A DNA stretch of 64,000 nt from Acidobacteriota bacterium (GTDB lineage: Bacteria; Acidobacteriota; Terriglobia; Bryobacterales; Bryobacteraceae), in assembly GCA_025353165.1 (NCBI GenBank), contig JANXRE010000071.1, forward strand, positions 1 to 64,000. The letters run 5' to 3'. The notes below the pieces were generated by a model, which was not told the origin of the DNA, ran no database searches, and worked only from the letters and a program-made list of their open reading frames with translations. A program made the translations under genes and the position numbers. Every line of letters starts with the position of its first letter. Position 1 is the stretch's first letter. This document shows, piece by piece, positions 33,129 to 43,338 of this stretch.

Positions 33129-35534
33129 GTGCATCGCTTACTTGTTGCTTGCCTCTTAGCTTCCACCACTCTGTTCTCCGGCGTCCTGGTTTCGCGCTCC
33201 GATAAGGGCTATCAGTTCACGGACGCCCTTACCATCACCATCAACGGCAAGAACAAGGTGCTGAACCTGGGCAGCCAGCCCCAGATCGCAGGGCCCATCG
33301 GGAAACTGCCCTCGGGCAAGCTCGGGGGAACCTTGTTGAAGGACCGGGACTCGAGCACGGTGGCCTCCTACGAGCAAGGCGCGCTGGAATTCCTCCTCCC
33401 GTCCGGCCTGCAGAAGAACACCGCCCCGGTTCCGGCAGCCATCTGGAAGACGGCCACCATCTCCTACAAGAACCCGTCGTCCGGTAAAACCGCGATCGAC
33501 GTTCCCGCGGAGCAGTTCGTCGCTTTCCTGCCGGAGGGCCTGGCGGAGCTCGCGCGGATTTGCATGGATACCCGTGCCCTGGAAGTGATCGGGGGCAAAG
33601 GAAAGGCCTTTCCGACGCAGGTGGAATTTTTGTCCGCGACGGTCAAAGCCTACCCTGCCGATCCCGCCGTGGCGCCGTTAAAAAGCTACGTGGAAGGATC
33701 CATGCGGGGACGCTACGAGCAGTTCGAGGGCGGCACTGTGGGAACGGATGTCCTGGCCGAAGGCCTCAAGTTCGCCGAGTTGTCCCAGGCGGCTTACCCC
33801 AACGATCCGGCACAGGACCACCTGCGCAAAGCGCTGAGGGACCGGAGAACCTGGCTCGACCGCAAGATCGCCATCCTGCACTCGCTCACGGCGGCGGAAC
33901 AGTGGGATGCTTTCCTGCTCGGGTTCCACGACTTCGAGAACTACGAGCTGGCCTTTCCGGACATGGTAGCCAAACACCGGGAGGCCTTGAAGCAGAGCCA
34001 GCAATACCACCACCAGCTCGCAAGCAGCCGGCAGGCGGAAGGCGACCTGGGAGCGGTCGTCCGGGAATTGCAGATCGCCATCTCCCGCCAGCCTTCCGAT
34101 GGCACCATGCAAGAGGAAGCCCAGCAGGCCTGGACGAATTACTCCCGCCGGGTGGCGATAGACCGGCAGGGGAAGCGGGAAAAGCTCAATCCGGGCCAGC
34201 TCACCGCGGTGAAAAAGTACTTGTCCTTCGCCGAACAGGATAGGCAGGCGAACAGTCTGGACAGAGCCTTAGCGAACGTGGTCTCCGCGGAAGGGGTTTT
34301 GAGCAAAGCGCTGCCGGCCGGCGCCGTCGCCCCCGAGTCCCTGAAAGTGCAGTACAAGAAGGCGGAGATTCTCGCCGCTCAAGGCAGAGTTTCGGAAGCG
34401 CTCTCGACCCTGGACGACTACGACAAGCTGGCCACCGACGAAGACCGGGAGCCTGGAAACGAACTTCGCAACCAGCTCCTGCACAAACTAACGAGCAACC
34501 TGGCGGAGGTCAAAGGCCAGTTGCAGAAGGCCTGGGATGGGTCGCGTTACCACCAGGTCCGGGATATGTGCGTACAGTCGCTGGCCTTGAAGAAAGACGA
34601 CGCGGACCTGCTGTACTACGCCGGCGTGGCATCCCTGGTTACCCGCCACCCGCAGGAGTCCCGGGAGTACCTGAGGCGTTATCTCCAGGTGTCCGACACC
34701 CTCGACGCCAACGCCGAGCAGCGGGCTCGCGTCCGGCACCTGCTGCCAACCATCGCCGATGCGGGCGGCCCCGAACAAGGGGAAGCGAACTGGCTCTCGG
34801 GGAAGAGGCTTCCCAAAGGCGTCTACTATTGCCCCATCAGCCTTGCGTTTCAGCCCAGGATCGAGCGCATTGACGCCTCTAATAAGCTGAAGGTGGCGTA
34901 CGAATGGGGCGGCGACCGCCTGAAGACCATTGTCCCGGAGTTCGACAAGGACGTCCATGTCACCGACGAGAAGAAGATCGCGTTCCTGTACGACGACGGT
35001 GTCCCCCAGGTAGCCGCGGCCGCGGAGGAAAACGAAACGCTGCCCCCGCTCGGATCCGATCCCGATGAAGCGTTCCGGCGTTTTTCGGTCAAGCTGTCGA
35101 ACAACCGTTTCGCGGATCCGCTCGCGATCCAGAAGCTCACCGGGCAAAACGTCACCATCGGGATTTCCGGCAACCGCTTCTTTCATCCCTTTGTATGGGA
35201 GAAGATCTACTACTTCCGGCTCGCTTATGACGACAAGGGGCGGGTCGGTGAAGCGCACGAATTCAACCCCAAGACCGGGGCTCTCACCGATCTGACCCTT
35301 CGATTCGACTGGAACGGGGTTCAGCTCACCGGGGTACACGGATATCAGGGGCGGGAGCAGGTATACGAGCGGAGGCTTCAGTATCAGGAAGGCCGGCTTG
35401 TTTCCGAGGAGATTCAGGGCCAGGGTAAAGGGGCGCGGATCACATACACTTACAACGGGAGTAAAATGGCATCCGCGAAATGCGACAAGGATCCGAGCCT
35501 AGACGGCCGGTCCAGGGTGGTGACCTTCCGGTAA
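33129..35534 (+). CDS. Large exported repeat protein (TPR-like), first gene of caspase/kinase operon
   Basis: 801 residues from a GTG with GGAAGG nine bases upstream. A signal peptide (MHRLLVACLLASTTLFSGVLV) leads to a beta-rich N-terminal part. Long alpha-helical repeats follow (about 180-560: ALRDRRTWLDRKIAILHSL, AEILAAQGRVSEALSTLDDY, SLALKKDDADLLYYAGVASL) that look like divergent TPRs. The C-terminal 150 residues (FRLAYDDKGRVGEAHEF, GRLVSEEIQGQGKGARITYTYN) resemble YD/RHS-like beta repeats. No catalytic motif is evident. It probably works as a scaffold outside the inner membrane for the neighbouring caspase and kinase. Confidence 0.75.
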   Translation: MHRLLVACLLASTTLFSGVLVSRSDKGYQFTDALTITINGKNKVLNLGSQPQIAGPIGKLPSGKLGGTLLKDRDSSTVASYEQGALEFLLPSGLQKNTAPVPAAIWKTATISYKNPSSGKTAIDVPAEQFVAFLPEGLAELARICMDTRALEVIGGKGKAFPTQVEFLSATVKAYPADPAVAPLKSYVEGSMRGRYEQFEGGTVGTDVLAEGLKFAELSQAAYPNDPAQDHLRKALRDRRTWLDRKIAILHSLTAAEQWDAFLLGFHDFENYELAFPDMVAKHREALKQSQQYHHQLASSRQAEGDLGAVVRELQIAISRQPSDGTMQEEAQQAWTNYSRRVAIDRQGKREKLNPGQLTAVKKYLSFAEQDRQANSLDRALANVVSAEGVLSKALPAGAVAPESLKVQYKKAEILAAQGRVSEALSTLDDYDKLATDEDREPGNELRNQLLHKLTSNLAEVKGQLQKAWDGSRYHQVRDMCVQSLALKKDDADLLYYAGVASLVTRHPQESREYLRRYLQVSDTLDANAEQRARVRHLLPTIADAGGPEQGEANWLSGKRLPKGVYYCPISLAFQPRIERIDASNKLKVAYEWGGDRLKTIVPEFDKDVHVTDEKKIAFLYDDGVPQVAAAAEENETLPPLGSDPDEAFRRFSVKLSNNRFADPLAIQKLTGQNVTIGISGNRFFHPFVWEKIYYFRLAYDDKGRVGEAHEFNPKTGALTDLTLRFDWNGVQLTGVHGYQGREQVYERRLQYQEGRLVSEEIQGQGKGARITYTYNGSKMASAKCDKDPSLDGRSRVVTFR

Positions 35535-35547
35535 GGGGGAACACAAG

Positions 35548-37383
35548 ATGCCGCGAATCACAGGTTTTGGCCGATATGCAATCCCGCTAGCGTGTTTGTG
35601 CCTGTCTCTTCCGGCGGCCGCTCAGCAGGACGAAAGCAAGCGGGTAGCGCTAATCATCGGGAATGCGTCGTATTCCATTCGCCCTTTGAAGAACGCCGTC
35701 AACGACGCGCGCCTCATGGATCAAGCGCTCAAGACCGCCGGTTTTAAGACGACGCTGATCGAAAACGCTACCAAGGACCAGATGGAGGAAGCTCTGGGCG
35801 TATTCGCCGATAAGCTCGGCCCGGACGTGGTGGCGCTGTTCTATTACGCGGGACACGCGTTTCAGACCTCGGACGAGAATTTCCTGGTGCCGGTCACCTT
35901 CCAACCTGCCAACGGCATCGCCCAGACGAAAAGCAGGAGCGTCTCCGTGGCGACGATGCTGTTCGAGCAGTTAAAGAGCTCTCGGGCAAAGATCAAAATC
36001 GTCATCCTCGACGCTTGCCGCGTGAATCCGATCGTCGACTCGAACTCTCTGACCGCCGGCCTGGCGGAGCCGATGAACGCCGGGACGGAGACCTACATTG
36101 CTTTTTCCACGGCGCCCAAGAAGGTGGCGGCGGACAATCCCGACGGCAAGAACAGTTGGTTCACCGAGGCGCTGGCGAAAATGATCTCGCAGAGCGGTCC
36201 CAGCCCCGATATCGACGATGTCTTCCTGCGCGTCCGGAAGCGTGTTCAGACCGATACCGAGGGCCAGCAGTCGCCGTGGTCCACTTCGAATCTGACGAAG
36301 CACTTCTACTTCCACCAGCCGCTCAACGAAGACGCGGAGAACGATCCCACAACTTGGGAGAAATGGGTGCAGGATGCCCGGCAGCGGGAGCAGCGCGAAG
36401 ATTGGCCGCAGGCCATAGAACTGCTGAACCAGGTTCTGCGGAAGAAGCCGGGCGGCGCGTTGGAAGAAGAGGCCAGGAGCAGGCTGGCATATTTGACCGC
36501 GCGCAAGGATGCGCAGGACCGCTTCGAGGTCCTGGATTTCGCCAAGGCGGCAGACCTTTATGTCCAGGCTTTCAAACTCGATGCGTTCTCCATCGACGCC
36601 GCCTTTCAAGCGGTCGATAGTTACTTGTTGACCGAGAACCTGCCGCAGGCTCTTAGCCTCCTGAAAGCGATTCGGGTCCGCGGAACGTCCGACTCCATCA
36701 AGCGAGCGAGCGCGATGTTGCAGGAACTGGCGGCGGTGTACCCCGAAGCGGGACAGGAACTGAAGGCGGATCCGCCCCAGCCACCCGCCCTGGACGAGGT
36801 ATTCAGCGCCGCGCATTTCGGCGTACCCGACTGGGACGCCGGGCAGCGGCATTTACAGGACGCCCCCGTGCCGCTGTCACGCTGGGTGAACGAACTGGCG
36901 GAAGCCGCCCCGCCCCCGGTTTCCCCGGTCCCGGCCGCCGCGCATCCCGTCACGGTTGCCGCGGGGACGGCCGTCCAAGCCCCGCCTCAGGCCGGACAGG
37001 CCCCCACCGAGGCAGCTTCGATCGCCGACCAGATTTTTCACGTGGAGGTGCTTTCGCAGGCGGGCAGCCGGGAAATGGACTACGACCCCGTAGCGGACAA
37101 AGACCCGGGCACGGTGTCAGTCAATAAATCCCGGACACGCGGCAGAGGCTCAAAAGCGAAGAGCGGCGGAACGATGGAATTCGGTTTTCTCCAGTTCGAT
37201 GGCACGGCGGCCGACGCGGTCGTTATGGTGGATGGCAAACAGGCCAGCCCAGCGGACCGGGGCAGACTACAACTCCCCACCGGCAAGTATGTGATTCGGT
37301 CCATGCAGTCAGGCAAGGTTGTCCAGGAGCAGGAAGTGGAAATCAAATCCTCCCGCACAACGCCAATCGTGCTGAAGCGATAG
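35548..37383 (+). CDS. Exported caspase-family (peptidase C14) protein with PEGA-like tail
   Basis: 611 residues. A signal peptide (about 1-25) precedes a caspase/metacaspase domain (about 30-265): RVALIIGNASYSIRPLKNAVNDA, the catalytic His in LFYYAGHAF (His103) and the catalytic Cys in IVILDACR (Cys157). TPR-like helices follow (about 275-410), then a Pro/Ala-rich linker and a C-terminal beta domain (AVVMVDGKQASPADRG, LPTGKYVIRSM) resembling PEGA. Bacterial caspase homologues cleave after basic residues and may act in stress or cell-death signalling. It lies 13 bases after the upstream gene and six before the next, so the three are one operon. Confidence 0.88.
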   Translation: MPRITGFGRYAIPLACLCLSLPAAAQQDESKRVALIIGNASYSIRPLKNAVNDARLMDQALKTAGFKTTLIENATKDQMEEALGVFADKLGPDVVALFYYAGHAFQTSDENFLVPVTFQPANGIAQTKSRSVSVATMLFEQLKSSRAKIKIVILDACRVNPIVDSNSLTAGLAEPMNAGTETYIAFSTAPKKVAADNPDGKNSWFTEALAKMISQSGPSPDIDDVFLRVRKRVQTDTEGQQSPWSTSNLTKHFYFHQPLNEDAENDPTTWEKWVQDARQREQREDWPQAIELLNQVLRKKPGGALEEEARSRLAYLTARKDAQDRFEVLDFAKAADLYVQAFKLDAFSIDAAFQAVDSYLLTENLPQALSLLKAIRVRGTSDSIKRASAMLQELAAVYPEAGQELKADPPQPPALDEVFSAAHFGVPDWDAGQRHLQDAPVPLSRWVNELAEAAPPPVSPVPAAAHPVTVAAGTAVQAPPQAGQAPTEAASIADQIFHVEVLSQAGSREMDYDPVADKDPGTVSVNKSRTRGRGSKAKSGGTMEFGFLQFDGTAADAVVMVDGKQASPADRGRLQLPTGKYVIRSMQSGKVVQEQEVEIKSSRTTPIVLKR

Positions 37384-37388
37384 CGGCC

Positions 37389-38600
37389 ATGAACAGACGG
37401 ACAATGTTGCTAACGGCGCTGCTTGCGATCTCCACTCTGGCCGCGACCTGGACGGATCGCAACGAATACGACCTCGCATTGGCCGTCCGCGCTGAAGCGG
37501 TATCGGCCAAGAAGCTGGAGTTGCTCGATCAATGGAAGGCGAAGTACCCGAAGTCGGAACTCCGGCAACAGCGGCGCGAGTTATACCTGTCGGCTTACCA
37601 ATCGATGGGCGAACCGTCCAAGATGCTGGAGGTCGCCCGCGAGATCCAGGCCGACCAGCCGGACAATCTTGTGGGCCTGTACTGGTGCGCGGTGCTGATC
37701 CCGGGCACGAGCGAGCCGTCGCCCGACTTGTTGAGCTTGGGAGAGAAGGCGGCCACCCAACTGCTGAGCGGCATCGACGGATATTTCAGCCCGGCCAAGA
37801 AGCCCGCCGCAACGACGGACATCGACTGGAAGACGCGCAAGAGCGCCGTCACCCTTCTCGCGCACCGCGATCTGGGTTGGGTTCAGTTGCAACGGCGGAA
37901 CTATCCCGCGGCGGAAAAGGAGTTCACCGTTTACTTGCAGCAGAGCCCGAATGCCGCGGAGATCTCCGCCTGGTTCGGGACTGTGTCCGCGTTGCAGAAG
38001 GAGCCGGAGAGGAAGGTGGCGGCGTTGTGGCACCTGGCGCGGGCGGCCGACTTGCGCGGCGACGGGGCCTTGCCCGAGGCTCAACAGCGGCAGATCGGCA
38101 GCCTCGTGGAGAAGCTGTACGTTTCTTATCACGGCGATTCCGGTGGCCTGGATCAACTGCGCTCGCAAGCGTTGACCGCGCCTTTGCCGCCGGCGAATTT
38201 TACGATCGAATCCGGCGCGTCCATCGCCGAGCGAAAGCTGCTGGAGGAACTGGATCGCACGAACCCGGAGCTGGCGGCATGGGTGCGCCTCAAGAATCGG
38301 CTCGAAGCGCCCGACGGGGACAAGTACTTCGCGGATTCCCTGCACAACTCTCCGCTGCCGAAGCTGAAGGGCGTGCTGATTCGTTTCTCTCCGGCGGGGA
38401 AGCCCAATGAGATCGTGCTCGCCATCGGCGACGCGGTTTCCGAAGAAGTGATCCTGAAGCTCAGTTCACCATTTCCGAACGAGGCCGCCGCCGGTGTTCA
38501 ACTGACGTTCGAAGGCACGGCCGAATCTTTCTCGCAGAAGCCCTTTAGCCTGACGGTTACCGCCGACCGCGAAAAGGTCGAGGGGTGGCCGCGCCGGTGA
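37389..38600 (+). CDS. Exported TPR-like hypothetical protein
   Basis: 403 residues with a signal peptide (MNRRTMLLTALLAISTLAA). Helical repeats cover about 25-220 (YDLALAVRAEAVSAKKLELLDQWKAKYP, LGWVQLQRRNYPAAEKEFTVYLQQSP), a TPR pattern typical of protein-binding scaffolds. The last 120 residues form a beta-rich domain (LKGVLIRFSPAGKPNEIVLAIGD) with no known motif. It belongs to the caspase/kinase operon, with six bases from the caspase stop and 21 to the kinase start. It probably binds partner proteins. Confidence 0.7.
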   Translation: MNRRTMLLTALLAISTLAATWTDRNEYDLALAVRAEAVSAKKLELLDQWKAKYPKSELRQQRRELYLSAYQSMGEPSKMLEVAREIQADQPDNLVGLYWCAVLIPGTSEPSPDLLSLGEKAATQLLSGIDGYFSPAKKPAATTDIDWKTRKSAVTLLAHRDLGWVQLQRRNYPAAEKEFTVYLQQSPNAAEISAWFGTVSALQKEPERKVAALWHLARAADLRGDGALPEAQQRQIGSLVEKLYVSYHGDSGGLDQLRSQALTAPLPPANFTIESGASIAERKLLEELDRTNPELAAWVRLKNRLEAPDGDKYFADSLHNSPLPKLKGVLIRFSPAGKPNEIVLAIGDAVSEEVILKLSSPFPNEAAAGVQLTFEGTAESFSQKPFSLTVTADREKVEGWPRR

Positions 38601-38621
38601 TTCCGGATCGGCTGGGGTGAG

Positions 38622-40250
38622 ATGCAGGATCCGGAGCGTATCGGCAAGTATGAACTCGAGCAGTTCCTGGGTGGGGGCATGTCGCACGTGTACCGCGCGC
38701 GCGACACGGTGCTGGGCCGGACCGTCGCGGTAAAAATCCTGACCGAGGCCGGCTGCGCGGACGCCGACGCCAAAGCCCGCTTCCTCGCCGAAGCCCGCAT
38801 GGCGGGCAGCATTACTCACGACAACATCCTGAGCATCTACGATTTCGGCGAGGATGAGCAGCACCGGCCGTTCATGGTCATGTAGTTCCTGCGCGGCGAG
38901 AACCTGCGCCACGCAATGACCAGCGGCCACCTGCCGGACCTGACCGCCAGGCTCAGGATTCTGGTGCAAGTCGCGCGCGCCTTGGAACACATCCACAAAC
39001 TGAAGATCATTCACCGCGACATCAAGCCTGAAAACGTGCACATCCTCCCTTCGGGCGTGGCTAAACTGATCGATTTCGGAATCGCCAAGACCGAGGGTCT
39101 CGCCATGACCCGTGCCGGGTATGTGCTGGGCACGCCGTACTACATGGCTCCCGAGCAACTGAGGGGACAGAACGTCACCGAGCAGGTGGACGTGTACGCC
39201 TTCGGCATCCTGACGTTTGAGCTGCTGACGGGCGTGAAGCCGATCACCGGCGACGACATGGCGCAGTTGTTCCACCGCATCCTGAACGAGCCGCTGGATT
39301 TCGAGCCGCTGAAAAAGGCCGGCGTTCCGCAACCGATCTGCGACCTGGTCGCGAAGTGCACGAAGAAACACGCCGCCGAAAGGCCGCAGGGATTCGCTCC
39401 GGTCATCGCGGAATTGGAGCGGGCCATCGCAGTGCTCGAGCCGTCCACTGAAACCGTGGCCATGGAGCCGTCCGGCTTGACGGCGCTTCCCAACTGGCGG
39501 TTGCTGATCGCCGCCGGGATCGTGGTGGCGCTGCTCTTCGCGGCCGGAGTATTCCTGGCTTTGCGCCGCAGCCGGGGGCCGGACCTTGCGAAGACTTTGT
39601 CCACTCCCACCGGCGAGATGGTCCTGGTGCCCGCCGGGGAGTTCCGGTTCGGCAAAGGCGGAACTACGGTCACGCTCCCTGCCTACTACATTGACAAGAC
39701 CGAAGTCACAAACGAGGCGTACGCAAAGTTCTGCACGGCAACGAACCGGCTTCTGCCAAAAAATTTTCCCGGTGACAAACTGGCTTACCCGGTCGTAAAC
39801 GTGTCCATTCTCGATGCGCGCGATTTCGCAAAATGGGCGGAGAAGCGGCTGCCAAACTCCCGCGAATGGGAGAAGGCGGCGCGCGGCCCGGACGGGCGAA
39901 TGTTCCCCTGGGGTAACGAACGCGACCCGTCACGCGCCAACGTGGGCACGGCCGGGCTTCGGCCCGTCGACGCATTTACAGACGGAGCAAGCCCGTACGG
40001 AGCGCTGCAAATGGTTGGAAATGCCATGGAACTTGTGCAAGAGTTGTCCCAGCCAAGCCAGAAGGCGGTGGAGAACTTTAAGAAAGTCCTCGACCCTGCG
40101 CCTGGCCCGGGCGAGGCTTGGTACACGATTCGCGGCCTGTCATTCAGCAGCGGCACTCTTACCGAGGCTGCAATCTGGGACTCCACGGAAGTGCCCGTGC
40201 GGTGGGCGGGCAAGAGCATCGGATTCCGGTGCGTCAAGGATCCCCCGTAG
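38622..40250 (+). pseudogene. Ser/Thr kinase with C-terminal FGE-sulfatase domain, interrupted by an amber codon
   Basis: Without the TAG at 38883-38885 (codon 88) the frame would encode 542 residues. Kinase motifs are complete: LGGGMSHVYRA, VAVKIL (Lys), IIHRDIKPEN, LIDFGIAKTEG and MAPEQL. The TAG stands in FMVM*FLRGENL, where kinases have Glu at the hinge, so a single GAG to TAG change explains it. After a transmembrane helix (LLIAAGIVVALLFAAGVFLAL) comes an FGE/SUMF1-type domain (MVLVPAGEFRFG, YYIDKTEVTNEAYAKF, GRMFPWGNE, IGFRCVKDP). The rest of the frame shows no decay, suggesting a very recent mutation, readthrough or an assembly error. Confidence 0.85.
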
Positions 40251-40305
40251 TACTCCGATCCAACGAGACCCCCGTTCCGGGACATATAATTCGTAGTGCC
40301 GCGCG

Positions 40306-42678
40306 ATGCTCCCTCTCGATGAACTGAACAATCTCGGCTCGCAGGTAGAGAACGCCACCGATCTGGACGTGCTGAGGCCGATCTTCGACCGCATGACGGC
40401 GATCGCGAGAGAGAACCCCGACGATTTTGAGGTCGTGCTGACGGTCGACCGGGTGCGCCAGCAGATTGTCGATCGCGGCCTGGCGCTACGCGCACAGCCT
40501 CCCAGAGCATCGCCGCGGGTTGAGCCCCCGCCGCCTCCAGTCGTCCCTTCAGAGGAACTGTGGAGCGCTTCCACGCTGGATACCGCCGCGCCCGCCGCTC
40601 CCGCCGACGATCTATTCCACGACGCTCCGCAGGCGACGGCCGCGCCGCCGCCTCCGGTAGTTCCCGCGGTTCCTCCACCTCCCGTGCAGCGCCCACCGGT
40701 TGCGAAGCCTCCGGCCACGGCGGCAAATCGGCGCCGCACCCTGATGATGGGCGGCGGGCTGGGCGCCGCCGCTTTGCTGGTGGCCATAGTTGTCGTGGTC
40801 CTGGTAACGCGGAAAAGCCCCGCGCCGCCGGCGGCCGCCACCGTCCCGGTGGACATCGCCACCGTGCCGGCCGGGGCCACCGTGCAGATCAACGGCGAGG
40901 CGCGCTGCAAATCCAACTGCCGCGTGGATCTCGCTCCGGGTAGCTACCAGGTGACCGCGCTTCTGGATGGCTTCGAGACGGGCGCTTCTTCCATCGCGGT
41001 CGCCGCGGGAAAACCGGCTGCCGTGAGCCTGAACCTGACAGCGCAGCAGACGAGCCTGCGGTTGCTCGCGGATCTGGACAGCGGAACCGTGGAAGTGGAT
41101 GGCCAGCCGGCCGGGGCGATTCTGGATGGCCAATTCGCGCTCGACCACGTCGCTCCGGGCAAGCATTCCGTCCGTGTCACCGGAAAGAGCGCTCAGGTCT
41201 CATTTTCGTTCGAAAGCGAGGGCGGAAGGGCTCCAGTAATCACGCAACCGGTTGTCGCGAAAAACATGCTGGCGGTTCTCGTCGCGAGCCTGGGAAGTAA
41301 CGCCCGAGTGTACAGCAGCTCGCCCGCGCCGGTGAAGGTGGCGCTCAACGATCAACCTCAAGGAGAGGCAGGCCCGCAGGGTCTGGAGCTGAAGAACGTC
41401 CCGATGGGAGATCAGAATCTGACAGTAGGCGAGGGCCAGAATCAGCATCCACTGGTCGTTTCGTTGTTGCCGGCGCCGGCGATCTCCGCATTCCTCAAAT
41501 CGGATGTCAACACCGGGACTCTGGTTGTCTCCACGGTTGAGGACGACGTGACCGTGTTCCTCAACGGGAAGGAGTACCGGCGGAAAACGAAGCGGGGCTC
41601 GTTGCGCGTTCAGACGCTGGGCAACGTGGTAGTTCGCGTGGCCAAACCCGGTTTCCAGCAGGAGCCGGATCAGACCGCGACGATCAAGAAAGGCGACGAG
41701 ACCAAAGTCGTCTTCAACTTGAAGCCGCTGCCGAAGTTCGCTGCGCTGCAGGTGCACAACGGTGTTCCCGGAACGCAAATAATCCTCGAGGACCAGGCGC
41801 TGGGGCGCGTGGGGCCGGACGGCACTTTCGCGGCCGCGAATGTGGCTCCCGGCGAACACGCGATCGAGGCGCGCCGCGAGGGGTTTGTCGCGCGGCGCAT
41901 TCAACGAACGCTGAAGGCCGGAGAGACGCTGGTCATCAACGGCGCGGATATTGCCCTGACCGCTGCAACCGGTTCGCTCCACGTGGTGACAACGCCACCG
42001 GAGGCCACGGTCTTATATCGACGCACCAGTGAATCTCAACTGCATGTTGCCCGGGAATCGACGCTCAAATTGGAGCCGGGCGCTTACGTCTTTGTCGCGC
42101 GCGCGCCGGGCTTCGTGGAAGGGTCCACGCAGACGACAGTCGCGGCGGGCGAGACGCGCAGCGTGGAGATCGCGCTGGCGCGCGAAAGAGTCGCGGAAGT
42201 GGTAAAGCCCAAGCCCGCCGTGAGTTGGGCCGGGTGGACGAAGGAGGGCGACGAATATGTTCGCAAGGGCGGGAACCGCGTAGTTCTATGTTCGGGACCT
42301 TTCACCGGGACGATCGCGTTCACGGCCCACCTGCGGAAGGCAGGCGGTGTGTTCCGCGGCGGCAAACTGCGATGGTTCATCGAAGACAGCGCCGGCAGCA
42401 CGCAGTTCGAAGCAGACAAGAAACGGTTCCAGGCCAAAGGGCCAGCGGGATCGCGATCCGAGGAGCACGCCCGGGAGCGCGCGGGCGAGGACGAACGCAC
42501 CTACACGTTCGAGATCGACATCCTGCCCGACCGGATCGTGCACCGGATGAAGGCCGGGAATGCGTGGGTGACGGTGGACGACTTTACCGCCAAGTGGGGC
42601 GCCACCGGAAAGTTCGGGCTGGTCATTCCCGGCAGCGACGAGATCGGGATCTCGGGTCTCCGCCTCACTCCCAAATAA
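40306..42678 (+). CDS. PEGA-repeat membrane protein
   Basis: 790 residues. An N-terminal cytosolic helix domain (1-65), a Pro-rich linker (70-140) and one transmembrane helix (about 153-169) are followed by an extracytoplasmic series of PEGA-type beta domains. Examples are ATVPVDIATVPAGATVQINGE, SGTVEVDGQPAGAILDG, VEDDVTVFLNGKEYRRKTKRG, IILEDQALGRVGPDG and TTPPEATVLYRR. A C-terminal domain (about 640-790, RKGGNRVVLCSGPFTGTIAF, IVHRMKAGNAWVTVDDFTA) resembles a LamG/glucanase-like sandwich. PEGA proteins often bind cell wall or partner with Ser/Thr kinases, matching the gene upstream (55-bp gap). Confidence 0.8.
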   Translation: MLPLDELNNLGSQVENATDLDVLRPIFDRMTAIARENPDDFEVVLTVDRVRQQIVDRGLALRAQPPRASPRVEPPPPPVVPSEELWSASTLDTAAPAAPADDLFHDAPQATAAPPPPVVPAVPPPPVQRPPVAKPPATAANRRRTLMMGGGLGAAALLVAIVVVVLVTRKSPAPPAAATVPVDIATVPAGATVQINGEARCKSNCRVDLAPGSYQVTALLDGFETGASSIAVAAGKPAAVSLNLTAQQTSLRLLADLDSGTVEVDGQPAGAILDGQFALDHVAPGKHSVRVTGKSAQVSFSFESEGGRAPVITQPVVAKNMLAVLVASLGSNARVYSSSPAPVKVALNDQPQGEAGPQGLELKNVPMGDQNLTVGEGQNQHPLVVSLLPAPAISAFLKSDVNTGTLVVSTVEDDVTVFLNGKEYRRKTKRGSLRVQTLGNVVVRVAKPGFQQEPDQTATIKKGDETKVVFNLKPLPKFAALQVHNGVPGTQIILEDQALGRVGPDGTFAAANVAPGEHAIEARREGFVARRIQRTLKAGETLVINGADIALTAATGSLHVVTTPPEATVLYRRTSESQLHVARESTLKLEPGAYVFVARAPGFVEGSTQTTVAAGETRSVEIALARERVAEVVKPKPAVSWAGWTKEGDEYVRKGGNRVVLCSGPFTGTIAFTAHLRKAGGVFRGGKLRWFIEDSAGSTQFEADKKRFQAKGPAGSRSEEHARERAGEDERTYTFEIDILPDRIVHRMKAGNAWVTVDDFTAKWGATGKFGLVIPGSDEIGISGLRLTPK

Positions 42679-42867
42679 CGAATCGGTTATGCACGGGAAG
42701 ATAGTTTAGCGGCCAGCACTGTTTGGTGGTACGGTAGGGCTCCACTTCCGGGGAAACCATCTTGAGTACTTTGTGGAATCCGAGACGCAGCCAGAATTGC
42801 TTACTCCACGTAGCGGCTTGCGATTCGCCGCGGCAATGTGCCTCATTCAGCTCATCCAGTTCGCTGC

Positions 42868-43332
42868 GAACGCCAACCCAGCAATAACGATCACGAACAC
42901 CAGCAGGGCGAGAGCACTTTCTTTGTAGTTAATGACAATTTTCTCATCAATATCACGGGCGGTGCCGCCAACTTGGCCGTCACCGTGACGCTGACTAAGA
43001 ACGGCATCAATCAGGGGACGAATGTCCCTGAGGGAACCACCAACGCGAGCGGAAATTTTCAGCTGGCTGGCTATATGCTGGGGACGTCAGTGGGAACTTG
43101 GACAGAAACCTGGTATGTGGGAGGATCGCAGGCAGCTCCTGTGTTGCAATTCCCGGTAGTTAACCAGCCTTCGGTCGCAATCAGCAATTCTACGCGGGGA
43201 GGCAGCAATAGCTTTCTAGTCGGTGACAATTTCGCGGTCACCATCACCTCAAGCCAGCCCAGCACCTCAGTCACCGTAGCATCGACAAAAACCGGCGCCA
43301 GCCATGGCAACGATCCGCCCGGTCCGTCTTGA
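42868..43332 (+). pseudogene. Fragment of a secreted repeat protein (Ig-like/adhesin)
   Basis: Two copies of one beta repeat are visible: STFFVVNDNFLINITGGAANLAVTVTLTKNG and NSFLVGDNFAVTITSSQPSTSVTVASTKTG, each preceded by a Ile-Thr/Ser-Asn box. A one-base shift near 42905 breaks the first repeat, and the second ends beside the orphan IS end at 43339. Both ends of the original protein are lost. Nothing is seen in 42679-42867. Confidence 0.6.
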
Positions 43333-43338
43333 CCCGTC

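Noticed and set aside
38883-38885. TAG in the kinase as pyrrolysine or a recoded sense codon
   Set aside because: Clearly functional genes in the window terminate at TAG (for example the aldolase ending at 4849), and the position fits a simple Glu-to-stop change.
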